Below are positions 17,587-26,089 of a stretch of DNA of 64,000 bases, piece by piece. Position numbers and translations under genes: made by a program. Under the pieces are notes generated by a model that did no database searches, was not told where the DNA came from, and saw only the letters and a program-made list of their open reading frames with translations. The stretch is from Longimicrobiales bacterium (GTDB lineage Bacteria > Gemmatimonadota > Gemmatimonadetes > Longimicrobiales > Gaopeijiaceae). How positions within the stretch are numbered: position 1 is the stretch's first letter; each line of letters starts with the position of its first letter. The stretch covers positions 62,001 through 126,000 of the forward strand of contig JAPKBW010000006.1 of assembly GCA_028823235.1 (NCBI GenBank), read 5' to 3'.

Positions 17587-18605
17587 CGCACTCCGGCCTC
17601 GCCCTCGACGAACGCGATTCGCGGCACTTCCAGATCGCCTGACTCTATGCGGTTGCGCGCATCGGCGATTCGCTCGAGTACGCCCGGGCCGAAACGATCG
17701 GCCAGCTCCGGGTTCACGACAAAGTCGATGACCCGATTGTTTGCTCCCGCATAGATGGCAACGCCCCGGACCTCGCCGGCCTGCCATAGCCGGGCGGTTT
17801 CCAGAAACGCCTGGGGAATACGAATGACCGCACTCCCGAGAATCACGTCAGGCGCAACAGCGTTCTGGTCACTGTTCATGCCGAGTGCCCAGACAGTGCG
17901 GCCCTCGGCTACCGCTTCGCGCACTGCCTGGAAAATCGCGAACGAACCCGCGTCGAGGTTGTGGATGAGGACATCCGCCCCGCGACTCAGCTGTGCAACG
18001 GCAGCTTCCTTGGCGGCGGCCACGTCGTCCCAGTCTCCGGTGAACGATTCGAGAATTTCAACGTCGGGCCTCACAGATCGAGCGCCGGCCTCGAAAGCCC
18101 GGAACGTTCCCTGAACAGGCGGAATCGCGAGCGCGCCGACCATCCCTATGATGCCGCTCTCCGTCGTCGAAGCTGCCGCCATGCCAGCGAGGTACGTCCC
18201 CTCCTCCAGTCGGAAGATGAGGGGCACGACGTTCGACGAGATCTGCCCGCCACCCGATACGATGAAGGTCGTGTTCGGATAGAGTTCACCGGCACGCATC
18301 GCTGCATCCTGGTACTCAAAGCCGTGAGCGAAAATCAGATCGTATCCTGACTCCGCATACGCTATAAATGCCTCGTCGAACTCCGCAGGGGTCGCCGTCT
18401 GCTGATGACTGACTTGCGCCCCTAGCATTTCCTCGATGAGCAGCAGCCCGTCATAGGCCCCTGCGTACCACCCGGCATCACTTACCGGACCGGACGTGAG
18501 GAGCGCGGCGCGAAGGGGCCATTGGCCGTCAGGGGTGTTCTCGCCACCACACGCGACGGTCGCGAGTAACAGCCCAACAGCTATGGAGGCAGGGAACTGG
18601 GGCAT
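17583..18605 (-). CDS. BMP family nucleoside-binding lipoprotein
   Basis: 340 residues with lipobox TVAC at about 16-19. The BMP/PnrA fold is evident: LLTSGPVSDAGWYAGAYDG at the N-terminus, AYAESGYDLIFAHGFEYQDA, PNTTFIVSGG, GTYLAGMAAA, GMVGALAIPPV, and GADVLIHNLDAG. PnrA of Treponema and BmpA relatives bind purine nucleosides; that substrate is likely but not proven here. First gene of a four-gene operon with the ATPase and two permeases. Divergent from the SNF symporter across 115 bases, which must hold both promoters. Confidence 0.9.
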   Translation of the reverse strand: MPQFPASIAVGLLLATVACGGENTPDGQWPLRAALLTSGPVSDAGWYAGAYDGLLLIEEMLGAQVSHQQTATPAEFDEAFIAYAESGYDLIFAHGFEYQDAAMRAGELYPNTTFIVSGGGQISSNVVPLIFRLEEGTYLAGMAAASTTESGIIGMVGALAIPPVQGTFRAFEAGARSVRPDVEILESFTGDWDDVAAAKEAAVAQLSRGADVLIHNLDAGSFAIFQAVREAVAEGRTVWALGMNSDQNAVAPDVILGSAVIRIPQAFLETARLWQAGEVRGVAIYAGANNRVIDFVVNPELADRFGPGVLERIADARNRIESGDLEVPRIAFVEGEAGVR

Positions 18606-18720
18606 GGTTGAAGTAACTCTCTTCTTGTCGGACGTTCAAAGCGCTTGGTATGTTCGGGCCGAATCCCCGCCAAGGCGAGCCCACTCCAAGGTCGTCGCCT
18701 AACCCCACTTCGGAGACAGC

Positions 18721-20139
18721 ATGTCAGAGCAGCGCGGCAACTGGACCTCAAACGCCGGCTTCATTCTCGCAGCAACGGGAAGCGCCATTGGCCTCGGCAA
18801 CCTGTGGAAGTTCCCATTCATTACTTGGGAGAACAACGGCGGGGCCTTTGTACTAGTCTATCTGCTCTGCATTGCCGCGGTAGGCCTGCCGATCATGATG
18901 GCCGAGCTACTCATCGGCCGGAGCGCCCAGAAAAGTGCGGTGGGCGCTCTCAAGGAGGCCGTCGGACCGGCCTGGGGATTCGTCGGCCTGTGGGGCGTGC
19001 TTTGCGGGTTCACGCTCCTCAGCTACTACACGGTCATTGCCGGTTGGTCACTGTTCTTTTTCTTCAAGACCGCCGGATGGATGGTTGGCGGATTCCCCGA
19101 GAGCACGTCACTCGGGCAGGTATTCACTGAGCAGTCTGCGAATGGTGGGCTCCAGCTGGGCCTGTCGCTGGCCTTCAGCATCGCTACGGTTTCAGTCGTC
19201 TATTTCGGAGTTCAGAAGGGCATCGAGAAGATCGCGCGGCTCTTCCTGCCAGTTCTGTTCGCAATCCTGCTGCTCCTCCTCTTCACGTCCTTCGCAATGG
19301 AGGGATCCGGTGAGGCAATGGCGTTCATCTTCCGCCCGAGCTTCGGTGAGCTTGATCGCGGGAGTATCCTCGAAGCTCTCGGCCACGCGTTCTTCACGCT
19401 GTCACTCGGCATGGGGGCGATGATCACCTACGGGTCTTACATGGCCAAGCACCAGTCGATCGTGAAGGCATCCGCCATCATCGTCTTGCTCGACACGGTG
19501 ATCGCACTGGTCGCCACGATCATCATGTTCACGGTGATCTTCACCGCGGGCCTACAGGATCAAGTGAGTGAGACCGGTACTGTGGGAATGCTCTTCATCT
19601 CGCTGCCACAGCTCTTCTTCGCGGAAGGTGTCGTTCCCTTCGGGCACATCCTCGCGCCGCTCTTCTACGTACTCGTGGCCCTCGCCGCGCTGACGTCGAC
19701 GATGTCGCTCCTGGAGGTGGTCACATCGTACGTCATTGATGAGCACGGCATCCCTCGGCAGAAAGCCACACTCATGTGTGGTGCCACGGTGTTTATGTTC
19801 ACCATCCTCGCGGCCCTTTCGTTCGGCGGCGCGTCGTTCGCGACAAACCTTTCGATGCCCGGGCCAATCGGCGACCTGTTCTTCGCTGGTAAGACGAGCT
19901 GGTTCGGCATGGCTGACCACTTCGTTTCCAACTGGATGCTGCCGACAGGCGGTCTCGCGATCACGATCGCCGCTGGCTGGGTGCTGACGCGCGAGGTATC
20001 GGAGTCGGAGCTCGTGGACGAGACGACACCGAGCTGGTTCAACTACTCCGCATGGCGGTTCTTCATCCGCTACGTGGCTCCCGTGGCAATCTCCGTCATC
20101 GTCGTCGCGGTCATCTTCTTCGGAGTGGACTTCAGCTAA
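18721..20139 (+). CDS. Neurotransmitter:sodium symporter family transporter (SNF)
   Basis: 472 residues, about 12 helices. The opening NWTSNAGFILAATGSAIGLG and NLWKFPFITWENNGGAFVLV are the hallmark of LeuT/MhsT-like bacterial SNF proteins, covering the Na1/Na2 and substrate sites in helix 1; SLGMGAMITYGSYM is helix 6. These proteins import amino acids with Na+. CGGAGA upstream supports the ATG at 18721. A bidirectional terminator follows 45 bases after the stop. The substrate is probably a hydrophobic or aromatic amino acid, by family habit only. Confidence 0.92.
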   Translation: MSEQRGNWTSNAGFILAATGSAIGLGNLWKFPFITWENNGGAFVLVYLLCIAAVGLPIMMAELLIGRSAQKSAVGALKEAVGPAWGFVGLWGVLCGFTLLSYYTVIAGWSLFFFFKTAGWMVGGFPESTSLGQVFTEQSANGGLQLGLSLAFSIATVSVVYFGVQKGIEKIARLFLPVLFAILLLLLFTSFAMEGSGEAMAFIFRPSFGELDRGSILEALGHAFFTLSLGMGAMITYGSYMAKHQSIVKASAIIVLLDTVIALVATIIMFTVIFTAGLQDQVSETGTVGMLFISLPQLFFAEGVVPFGHILAPLFYVLVALAALTSTMSLLEVVTSYVIDEHGIPRQKATLMCGATVFMFTILAALSFGGASFATNLSMPGPIGDLFFAGKTSWFGMADHFVSNWMLPTGGLAITIAAGWVLTREVSESELVDETTPSWFNYSAWRFFIRYVAPVAISVIVVAVIFFGVDFS

Positions 20140-20184
20140 GCGTCGACGCCGGGGCCTGGCATAGGGCTCGACCGCAAACGAAAG

Positions 20185-20216
20185 AGCCCCCGTCCGGACG
20201 TATCCGGGCGGGGGCT
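20185..20216. terminator. Bidirectional hairpin terminator
   Basis: 14-base arms at 20185-20198 and 20203-20216 (AGCCCCCGTCCGGA and its near-complement, with one G-T pair) around a CGTA loop. It lies between the convergent SNF gene and the propeller-like gene. The T tract is short on both sides. An almost identical stem occurs at 40600-40629. Confidence 0.75.
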
Positions 20217-20290
20217 TCGTGCGAACCGGGCACCCCGGGCGCCGTCACCAACAGCAACCAGCGACTCCCGTCCATTGGGCGTGCAGCTGT

Positions 20291-20821
20291 CTAGTTCACG
20301 ACCGGAGGTAGTCGTCGCACCACGCCGACCGGCACCTCGAAGTCATCTGTCTCGACGTATGCAGCCAGTCCATCCGGACCGAACGCGGCCGGGATCTCGG
20401 TCGCACCCATCGGGAAGGTGCCGACGTACTGTCCGGCGGGTGTCAGGATATCGATCGGACCCTCCTCCGTCGGCTCCTTGCCCCTGCGCTGAACCCAGAT
20501 CTTCCCGCTCCAGCTCGCGTCGACAGCCATAAGCACCGGCAGTTCGGGATAGAACGTCATCTGCTTGATCCCGTCCTGGCTCACTTGCTGCCTACCGCCG
20601 CCCGGACCGGCAGTAATCATTTGCACACGCGGCCGCTCACCGAAGGTCTCCCACGTTTCCCCGTCGAACGAGCCGATCCGGAAGACCTCTTCGAAGTCCG
20701 CCGACATCGCACCGTCCTGTTCTGGCAGATCGATCATCTCCTGAGCGCCAACCGACGACGACACCATCCCACACGCGATCGCGATCGCGCCCAGCCCCAC
20801 CACACAATAATTCCTCGCCAC
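20291..20821 (-). CDS. Secreted protein, probably a shortened 6-bladed beta-propeller
   Basis: 176 residues with a signal peptide ending SVGAQ. The N-terminal part (EEVFRIGSFDGETWETFGE) and the C-terminal part (DASWSGKIWVQRRG; VPVGVVRRLPP) match, from memory, the two ends of longer secreted propeller proteins (about 350-400 residues) of related bacteria, while the central blades are missing. The reading frame is intact, so it may be an in-frame deletion product or a genuinely small protein. No catalytic residues are evident. It converges on the SNF gene across the shared terminator. Confidence 0.55.
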   Translation of the reverse strand: MARNYCVVGLGAIAIACGMVSSSVGAQEMIDLPEQDGAMSADFEEVFRIGSFDGETWETFGERPRVQMITAGPGGGRQQVSQDGIKQMTFYPELPVLMAVDASWSGKIWVQRRGKEPTEEGPIDILTPAGQYVGTFPMGATEIPAAFGPDGLAAYVETDDFEVPVGVVRRLPPVVN

Positions 20822-20965
20822 GACTTCACTCTGTTTTCGAGGTTACCGCTGTATCTAAGACAAGTGTAGAGGATCGAGGTCCGGAGAACGGTTGCCAGGG
20901 GACTTGCTTCGACTTCGACGGTGGGCACCTTTCATATCCCATCAGATCCAAATCACGGAACACGC

Positions 20966-23059
20966 ATGATCAAGGACCTGCTCGACAGAGTCATCGAAAA
21001 GCGCTCGACGACACTGAAATTCGACGGACGCATCCTCTACCTCCTCGACGACGCCGAGTTGGTGAAGGCGCAGTTGTACGAGCGCCAGGACATCGACCTC
21101 ACGTCAGAGTTGAAGAGCCGCCTGCGTGACCAGATCTCCACCGACGAGATCACCCCGGCCTACATCTGCTTCTTCTACGATGAGACACTGGGTGATTTTC
21201 CGTATCTCGGTCTGCGCACGACGAACCAGACCACGGGTGACCCCGAGTACCTCGTGGAGCGAAATGCCGTTCGCAATGGGGGCTTCGTCTGCTCCGTGGC
21301 CGGGAAGCGGCGCGGCAAGGGCAGCAGCCGTGAAGCAAGCCCGTACGCAGAGCTGCACGCGGGTATCCAGGTCGTGATAGCGGAGAGCATCGAGCGCATC
21401 TACAACGAGAACTGTCAGAACCTCGGCGTGCTCGCGACCAGCGACTTCAGCATGATCGATCGGATCAAAGCAGGAGATGAGATCCAGCTGTCGGAGTTCA
21501 CCGAGGGCAAGGATGAGATCACTCGCCAGATCATCGAGTATGGGGGTCTGTTCGAGTTCAACGTGGCGCGCCTTCAAGGGAAGGTCACAATTCCGGTCAC
21601 GGCCTCGATGCAGGAAGACGCAGCTACGACGCGGCCAATGACGCTCGCGGAAAAGATCTTCGCCAAGCACCTCGTTACAGACGCTACCAGTGGCGACACC
21701 GGGGTGCCGTGGGTGCAGCCTGGCGACGCAGGATTCTTCCAAACCGATATCCGATTCAGCCATGAGTACGTGACACCGATGGCTTCGATCTTCTTCGAGG
21801 ACAAGGTCGGTATCGACGCGAAGGTTGTGGACAAGGACTCGATTCTGTTCTTCCGCGACCACCTGACCTATCTGGACAAGGTGATGAGTCAGGAGCGGAT
21901 CGAGCAGGGACTCCTGGAGGTCGCGAACGAGCTTGAGGTGAAGCAGCGCGAGTTCTCCGTGAAGCAGGGCGTGAAGCTGTACGGCGAGCAGATGGGCAAG
22001 CAGCTCGGATCGCAGGCAATATGCCATTCGAAGATTCTCGAGTCGTACGCGGAGCCCGGCATGCTCATCATCGGGACTGACTCTCACACGCCACACGCGG
22101 GGGCGATTGGAGCAGTCGCGTTCGGTGTTGGAACGACGGCGATCTTCAATTCATGGATCACCAAGGACGTCCGCGTGAAGATTCCGGAATCGTTCAAGGT
22201 GGTCATCAGCGGTGAGCCGGCCGAGAACGTGACGGCCAAAGACTTCATGCTCGAGATCCTCCGCCATCCGTACATCAAAGATGGAGAGGCGATTGGACAG
22301 ATCATCGAGTACGCGGGTCCCGCCGTCGAAGCACTCAGTGTTGACGAGCGCGCGACAATGGCGAACATGGCGGCTGAGGTTGGGGCGTTCACCGGAATCA
22401 TCGCTGCCGACGAGAAGTCGGTGGACTTCATGGTCAATGAGCGGGGGATGGACCGCAGGAGGGCCATGGAGCTGATCGAAGGAATGCAGTCCGATCCGGG
22501 CGCCGAATATGTGAAGATCATCGAGATCGACGCATCGTTGATTCGTCCGATGGCAGCGCTTCCGAACGACCCGGGCAACGGTGTCTTCATCGACGAACTG
22601 GGTGACGAGCCCATTCGCATCGACATCGCGTACGCCGGTTCGTGCACCGCGGGAAAGAAGGAGGACATGGACATGTACGCTCGAGTCTTCGCTGAGGCAG
22701 ATACCCAAGGGCTGTGCGTGCACGCCGACGTCGACGTCTTCATCCAGTGTGGGTCGATCGAGGTTCGCGAGTACTGCCGCGAGCAGGGCTACATGGCGCT
22801 GTTCGAGAAGATGGGGGCCGAGTTCATCGAGCCCGGGTGCGGCGCATGCATCGCTGCCGGCCCCGGCGTCACGACCTCCCCCGATGAGGTCTCGATTTCG
22901 TCGCAGAACCGGAATTTCCCGGGACGATCGGGTCCCGGAAACCTCTACCTGGGTTCGCCCTACTCCGTGGCCGCCAGCGCGGTCGCAGGATACGTGACGA
23001 GCTGGACGCCGGGCCAGACCATCGAGCCGGTCTCAGCTAGGAAGCTCGCAACCGTCTGA
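20966..23059 (+). CDS. Aconitase-family hydro-lyase with N-terminal swivel domain
   Basis: 697 residues from ATG at 20966 (GGAA nearby); an in-frame GTG at 20921 is possible. Residues 1-210 form the small swivel domain (GKGSSREASPYAELHAGIQ and IYNENCQNLGVL match LeuD-like substrate-binding loops). Residues 225-690 form the large [4Fe-4S] part: GTDSHTPHAG, the cluster ligands Cys560 (GSCTAG), Cys625 and Cys628 (PGCGACIAAGPG). Swivel-first order is that of AcnB, but the AcnB HEAT domain is absent, and separate LeuCD genes have the domains on two chains. The reaction (aconitate, isopropylmalate or methylcitrate-type) cannot be fixed from sequence alone. No leucine or TCA genes are adjacent. Confidence 0.85.
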   Translation: MIKDLLDRVIEKRSTTLKFDGRILYLLDDAELVKAQLYERQDIDLTSELKSRLRDQISTDEITPAYICFFYDETLGDFPYLGLRTTNQTTGDPEYLVERNAVRNGGFVCSVAGKRRGKGSSREASPYAELHAGIQVVIAESIERIYNENCQNLGVLATSDFSMIDRIKAGDEIQLSEFTEGKDEITRQIIEYGGLFEFNVARLQGKVTIPVTASMQEDAATTRPMTLAEKIFAKHLVTDATSGDTGVPWVQPGDAGFFQTDIRFSHEYVTPMASIFFEDKVGIDAKVVDKDSILFFRDHLTYLDKVMSQERIEQGLLEVANELEVKQREFSVKQGVKLYGEQMGKQLGSQAICHSKILESYAEPGMLIIGTDSHTPHAGAIGAVAFGVGTTAIFNSWITKDVRVKIPESFKVVISGEPAENVTAKDFMLEILRHPYIKDGEAIGQIIEYAGPAVEALSVDERATMANMAAEVGAFTGIIAADEKSVDFMVNERGMDRRRAMELIEGMQSDPGAEYVKIIEIDASLIRPMAALPNDPGNGVFIDELGDEPIRIDIAYAGSCTAGKKEDMDMYARVFAEADTQGLCVHADVDVFIQCGSIEVREYCREQGYMALFEKMGAEFIEPGCGACIAAGPGVTTSPDEVSISSQNRNFPGRSGPGNLYLGSPYSVAASAVAGYVTSWTPGQTIEPVSARKLATV

Positions 23060-23103
23060 TGGTCCACTCGTCTCGCGCAATTTCGGACTGAGTAGATCCG
23101 GGG

Positions 23104-23445
23104 GTGGAGGGCACCGACGCTGGGTCACTGGATGAGATTCGCGCTGTTCAAGCCGGCGGGATTGAAAAGTTTGAACGTGAGGAAGCAACGGCTCCGCAGA
23201 GTCTCCTTCGAGAGCGTGGTGATGCGATCGACAAGAAGGCGTGGGCCGAGGGCTGGCTCCTGCTCTTTGGCTTCGGTCCGGCAGCAGCGGCAGCGATTGC
23301 TCGCGCGCTCGTAGCGGGCGGACCCGATCTGATCTAGCCGTTCGTTGGCCTGGGATCGGCCGTTCAGATCTTCCGCATCTGGCAAGAGCGCAAACGCATC
23401 AAGAAGATAGAGGTCGAGCTGCTCGATCCGATTGATGGGTCCTGA
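23104..23445 (+). pseudogene. Small membrane-protein gene with an in-frame amber codon
   Basis: A GTG-started frame codes 77 residues, including a hydrophobic stretch GWLLLFGFGPAAAAAIARAL, then TAG at 23335-23337. The same frame continues for 35 codons with protein-like sequence: VGLGSAVQIFRIWQERKRIK then KIEVELLDPIDGS and TGA at 23443-23445. The continuous amphipathic basic helix after the TAG suggests one original protein of about 112 residues broken by a point mutation. Function is unknown. It could also be chance; no homolog is known to me. Confidence 0.35.
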
Positions 23446-23603
23446 CAAGATCGACATCACGGACGACCGGCTCGAACGTCTCTGTGAGCAATACGAGTCC
23501 TCTGCCATGTAGTTAGCCGCCAACCGCTTGCCGGTCTCGTGAGCCCGTTCTAGGATCTGCCCCCGCTACTGGGCGGACTGAACCGGGATTGAGGAGCACG
23601 AGA

Positions 23604-24596
23604 ATGAAGCGAGTACACGCATTGGGCGCGCTGGCCCTGGCCTTCCTGTGGACCGGCTGCGCAGCGAGCGACGACGAGGCGGGCGAAGGTGGAGCGATGG
23701 CCGCAATGTCGAGCGCCGATCGACTCAACCCTGTGATAGCGCTACATGAGGCTGACCAGCCAGTGTTCGGACTCTACGCACCCAGTCCGGGCGGCGGACG
23801 CGGACGGGGCGGGGCACCACCACCAGTCAAAGAGCCGGGCGTGCGAGCCGCAGAGACACTCGCTTATGGAATGAGCGACTATGTCTTCGACGGTAGTATG
23901 GAGCGCGGAGTTGAAGAGGCCCTGCCCGCCTTTACGGCATTCGCGGATGCACTGCACGAGGCCGGGGCGAATGCTCGTACGAATCCCTTAATCGTGAAAA
24001 TGGCCAAGATCTCAGATCAGGCTCAGGCCACGCGAGACGTAGCCCTCGAGCTCGATGCCGGCGTCAGTGGCGTGATGTTCGTCGAGGTCGAAAGTGCAGG
24101 AGAAGCCCGGATGGGCCTGGACGCCATGCGCTACGAATCCCAAGGCGGCACACGTCCCAACCGGGTAGGAAAGGCGCCTGGATATTGGGGTGTGACCGAG
24201 GACGAATACCGAGCCAAGGCAGACCTCTGGCCGTTGAACCCCGAGGGTGAGCTCATCAGCTGGGTCATCGTCGAAAGCCACGAGGGACTCGCAAACGTAC
24301 GGGAGATTGCGGCCGTTCCCGGCATCGGCGTGCTCTGGCCAGGTGCCGGAACACTGCGTGGGCTGTTCTCGACCACCGACGCAGAGGGCACCCGAACCCT
24401 CGATGAGGAAGGCTGGGAGAACGCGATTCAGCAGGTTCTATCCGCCTGCAAGGAATTCGACATCCCCTGTGGCTTCCCGTCCAACGCCAGCGACATCGAA
24501 ATGCGCATGGATCAGGGCTTCAGTGTCTTCGTAATGGGCTGGGGTGACAGCGGCTTCGCGACCGTCGAAATAGGCCGCTCGCTCGCGGGACGTTAG
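23604..24596 (+). CDS. HpcH/HpaI aldolase-like lipoprotein
   Basis: 330 residues from ATG at 23604 with GAGGAG upstream. The start is a lipoprotein signal (lipobox LWTGC) followed by a Gly/Ala/Arg-rich linker (GGGRGRGGAPPPV). The rest has the HpcH/HpaI (2-oxo-acid aldolase, citrate-lyase-like) barrel order: VFGLYAPSPG, GVMFVEVESAGEARMGLDAM, WVIVESHEGLANVREIAAVP, GVLWPGAGTLRG and FSVFVMGWGDSGF. The glutamate of the usual IETPEG motif is kept, but the second metal ligand, Asp of GP-D-L, has no counterpart (GAGTLRG). Family members are normally cytoplasmic. Either the chemistry has changed or the protein only binds a ligand outside the inner membrane. Confidence 0.75.
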   Translation: MKRVHALGALALAFLWTGCAASDDEAGEGGAMAAMSSADRLNPVIALHEADQPVFGLYAPSPGGGRGRGGAPPPVKEPGVRAAETLAYGMSDYVFDGSMERGVEEALPAFTAFADALHEAGANARTNPLIVKMAKISDQAQATRDVALELDAGVSGVMFVEVESAGEARMGLDAMRYESQGGTRPNRVGKAPGYWGVTEDEYRAKADLWPLNPEGELISWVIVESHEGLANVREIAAVPGIGVLWPGAGTLRGLFSTTDAEGTRTLDEEGWENAIQQVLSACKEFDIPCGFPSNASDIEMRMDQGFSVFVMGWGDSGFATVEIGRSLAGR

Positions 24597-24621
24597 CTGA
24601 AGGGGGCCGTCTGGCTCAGTT

Positions 24622-24664
24622 GAAAAAGAGGTCGGACGCCGGTCAGGTGTCCGACCTCTTTTTC
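24622..24664. terminator. Bidirectional terminator overlapping the end of the doxX gene
   Basis: Perfect 16-base arms at 24622-24637 and 24649-24664 (GAAAAAGAGGTCGGAC and complement) with an 11-base loop, giving a T5 run on both strands. The right arm codes for the last residues (KKRSDT) of the DoxX protein, so its stop codon lies inside the hairpin loop. It ends transcription of both convergent genes. Confidence 0.85.
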
Positions 24665-25041
24665 ATGACTCCGTCGAGGCTGAAGTCACCTCCACCAACG
24701 ACCGACATGACCAGGAAGGTCATGCAGTAGACGGCTGCAAGCTCGCCACCGTTCTCCCAGTGCCAGAGTCCGCCGCCGCCGACATGCTGATACCAGTAGG
24801 CCACGGCCATCTGGCCAGACAGAACGAACGCCACGTACTGGGTACGAAGTCCGAGCACGATCGCGATACCACCAAAGCACTCGAGGCCCCCCGCCACGCC
24901 CCTCAGGCTGAAGTAGTCGACAGCAGTCCCGCCAAACCAACTGAACAGCTTCTGGCCGCCGTGTGTGAAGAAAGTGAACCCGACGACGATCCTCCACGTG
25001 TTCTGGGCAACAGGACGCAGCTTCTCGAGGAGAGCGTTCAT
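24643..25041 (-). CDS. DoxX family membrane protein
   Basis: 132 residues with four helices. The DoxX pattern is clear: WRIVVGFTFFTHGGQKLF, GVAGGLECFGGIAIVLGL, AFVLSGQMAVAYWYQH and LAAVYCMTFLVMSVVGGG. DoxX proteins are inner-membrane quinone-linked or redox-support proteins of uncertain exact role. ATG at 25041. The 3' end lies inside the shared terminator hairpin. Confidence 0.88.
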   Translation of the reverse strand: MNALLEKLRPVAQNTWRIVVGFTFFTHGGQKLFSWFGGTAVDYFSLRGVAGGLECFGGIAIVLGLRTQYVAFVLSGQMAVAYWYQHVGGGGLWHWENGGELAAVYCMTFLVMSVVGGGDFSLDGVMKKRSDT

Positions 25042-25148
25042 AGTCTACTCTTGGCGGGTTGAGTTAAGCAGAAGGGAATACCCGTTGAAGACACAGGCTC
25101 CCGTGCTATCGTTGGACGCTCACCCCCCGTTGCTGGAGAGGCAAGAAC

Positions 25149-25673
25149 GTGAAGATGCGCAAATGCACCCGATCGGAAGGACTACTCCTCGCCGTGGGAC
25201 TACTGTCAACCGCCTCCTGTGCCTCTGGCCCACTCATCGTCGAGTGGCATCAGACAGGTCCAGTCGAGTACGGCATGGATGTTCCGTCGCTAGAGCGAGC
25301 GATCGGATATCCCATCATGGCACCCGGATCCCGCGCCGAGGATTTCTGCGCCATGGTGCCACTCACCATCGGCGTCCAGGAAGTGTATGTCATGATCGGG
25401 GGCGAACAGGTCGTTCGTGTCGACATTGAGGAACCGGGCCTCCTCACCCGTGAAGGCGTGGGCGTCGGAGACCCGATCGAGACGGTCATGGCCGCCTACC
25501 CGGACGCGATCCAGACCGAGCACGAGTACGTGGAAGGGTTTTACCTCACGGTCTCAGCCCCTCCTGAAGACGGCCCTGAGATTCGCCTTGTCTTCGAGAC
25601 GGACCAGACCCAGGTGACAGGATACCGTGCCGGCCTTCTGCCCTCCGTGGGGTGGATCGAGGGCTGCTCCTAG
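25149..25673 (+). CDS. Hypothetical lipoprotein
   Basis: 174 residues from GTG at 25149 (GAGAGG upstream; ATG at 25155 is an alternative). A lipoprotein signal with lipobox STASC is followed by a mixed alpha/beta domain. GLLTREGVGVGDPIETVMAAYP is the pattern of small domains where a threshold loop (G-x-GD) precedes a helix, seen in many periplasmic proteins of unknown role. Three further cysteines lie in the mature part. I do not recognise the family. Confidence 0.7.
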   Translation: MKMRKCTRSEGLLLAVGLLSTASCASGPLIVEWHQTGPVEYGMDVPSLERAIGYPIMAPGSRAEDFCAMVPLTIGVQEVYVMIGGEQVVRVDIEEPGLLTREGVGVGDPIETVMAAYPDAIQTEHEYVEGFYLTVSAPPEDGPEIRLVFETDQTQVTGYRAGLLPSVGWIEGCS

Positions 25674-25680
25674 CGCAGCT

Positions 25681-25972
25681 CTAATTCGCGAACGGGTTCG
25701 AGAAACGCGGATCTGGCAGTAGCGCCTCGGCGGCGAGAGCGGGCATGAGGGACCCCCGGGCGGCGTAGCCATAGCCTCGCTTGAAGAACGCCTCACTCTG
25801 ATACACGAGAGCCTGCTCTCGTCGCTGAACATCGAACGCGGCGTCAAAGAGCGCTTCGATGTTTGCAACTGTGACCTCACGGGCGGGACCACCATCGATC
25901 GATCGGCTCTGGCCATCCGGATGCCGCGACCGACCGAAGCGTGAGGCGAACCATCACATTTCTTGGCTTCAT
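25681..25972 (-). pseudogene. Frameshifted gene fragment, unknown family
   Basis: ATG at 25972 opens MKPRNVMVRLTLRSVAASGW and PEPIDRWWSR, then hits TGA. Removing one C from the CCC run near 25885 restores a frame reading REVTVANIEALFDAAFDVQR, then EQALVYQSEAFFKRGYGYAA and PALAAEALLPDPRFSNPFAN, ending TAG at 25683-25681. The joined protein would have about 97 residues. The family is not recognised. A single-base sequencing error would explain it equally well as true decay, but the next gene is also broken. Confidence 0.4.
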
Positions 25973-26089
25973 GCCCCGCGGCCATCACATCTGTTGCCGC
26001 GCTCGGTCCAGGACCATCGTTCTTCAGTGCTACTCCACACGCCTCCATCCTGACGACGGACAGGGCTCGTTCATTTCGTCCAGTCCCCA

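Noticed and set aside
18606-18720. Riboswitch or structured leader before the nucleoside ABC operon or the SNF symporter
   Set aside because: Only a weak GGCGA/TCGCC pairing is seen; no purine riboswitch core.
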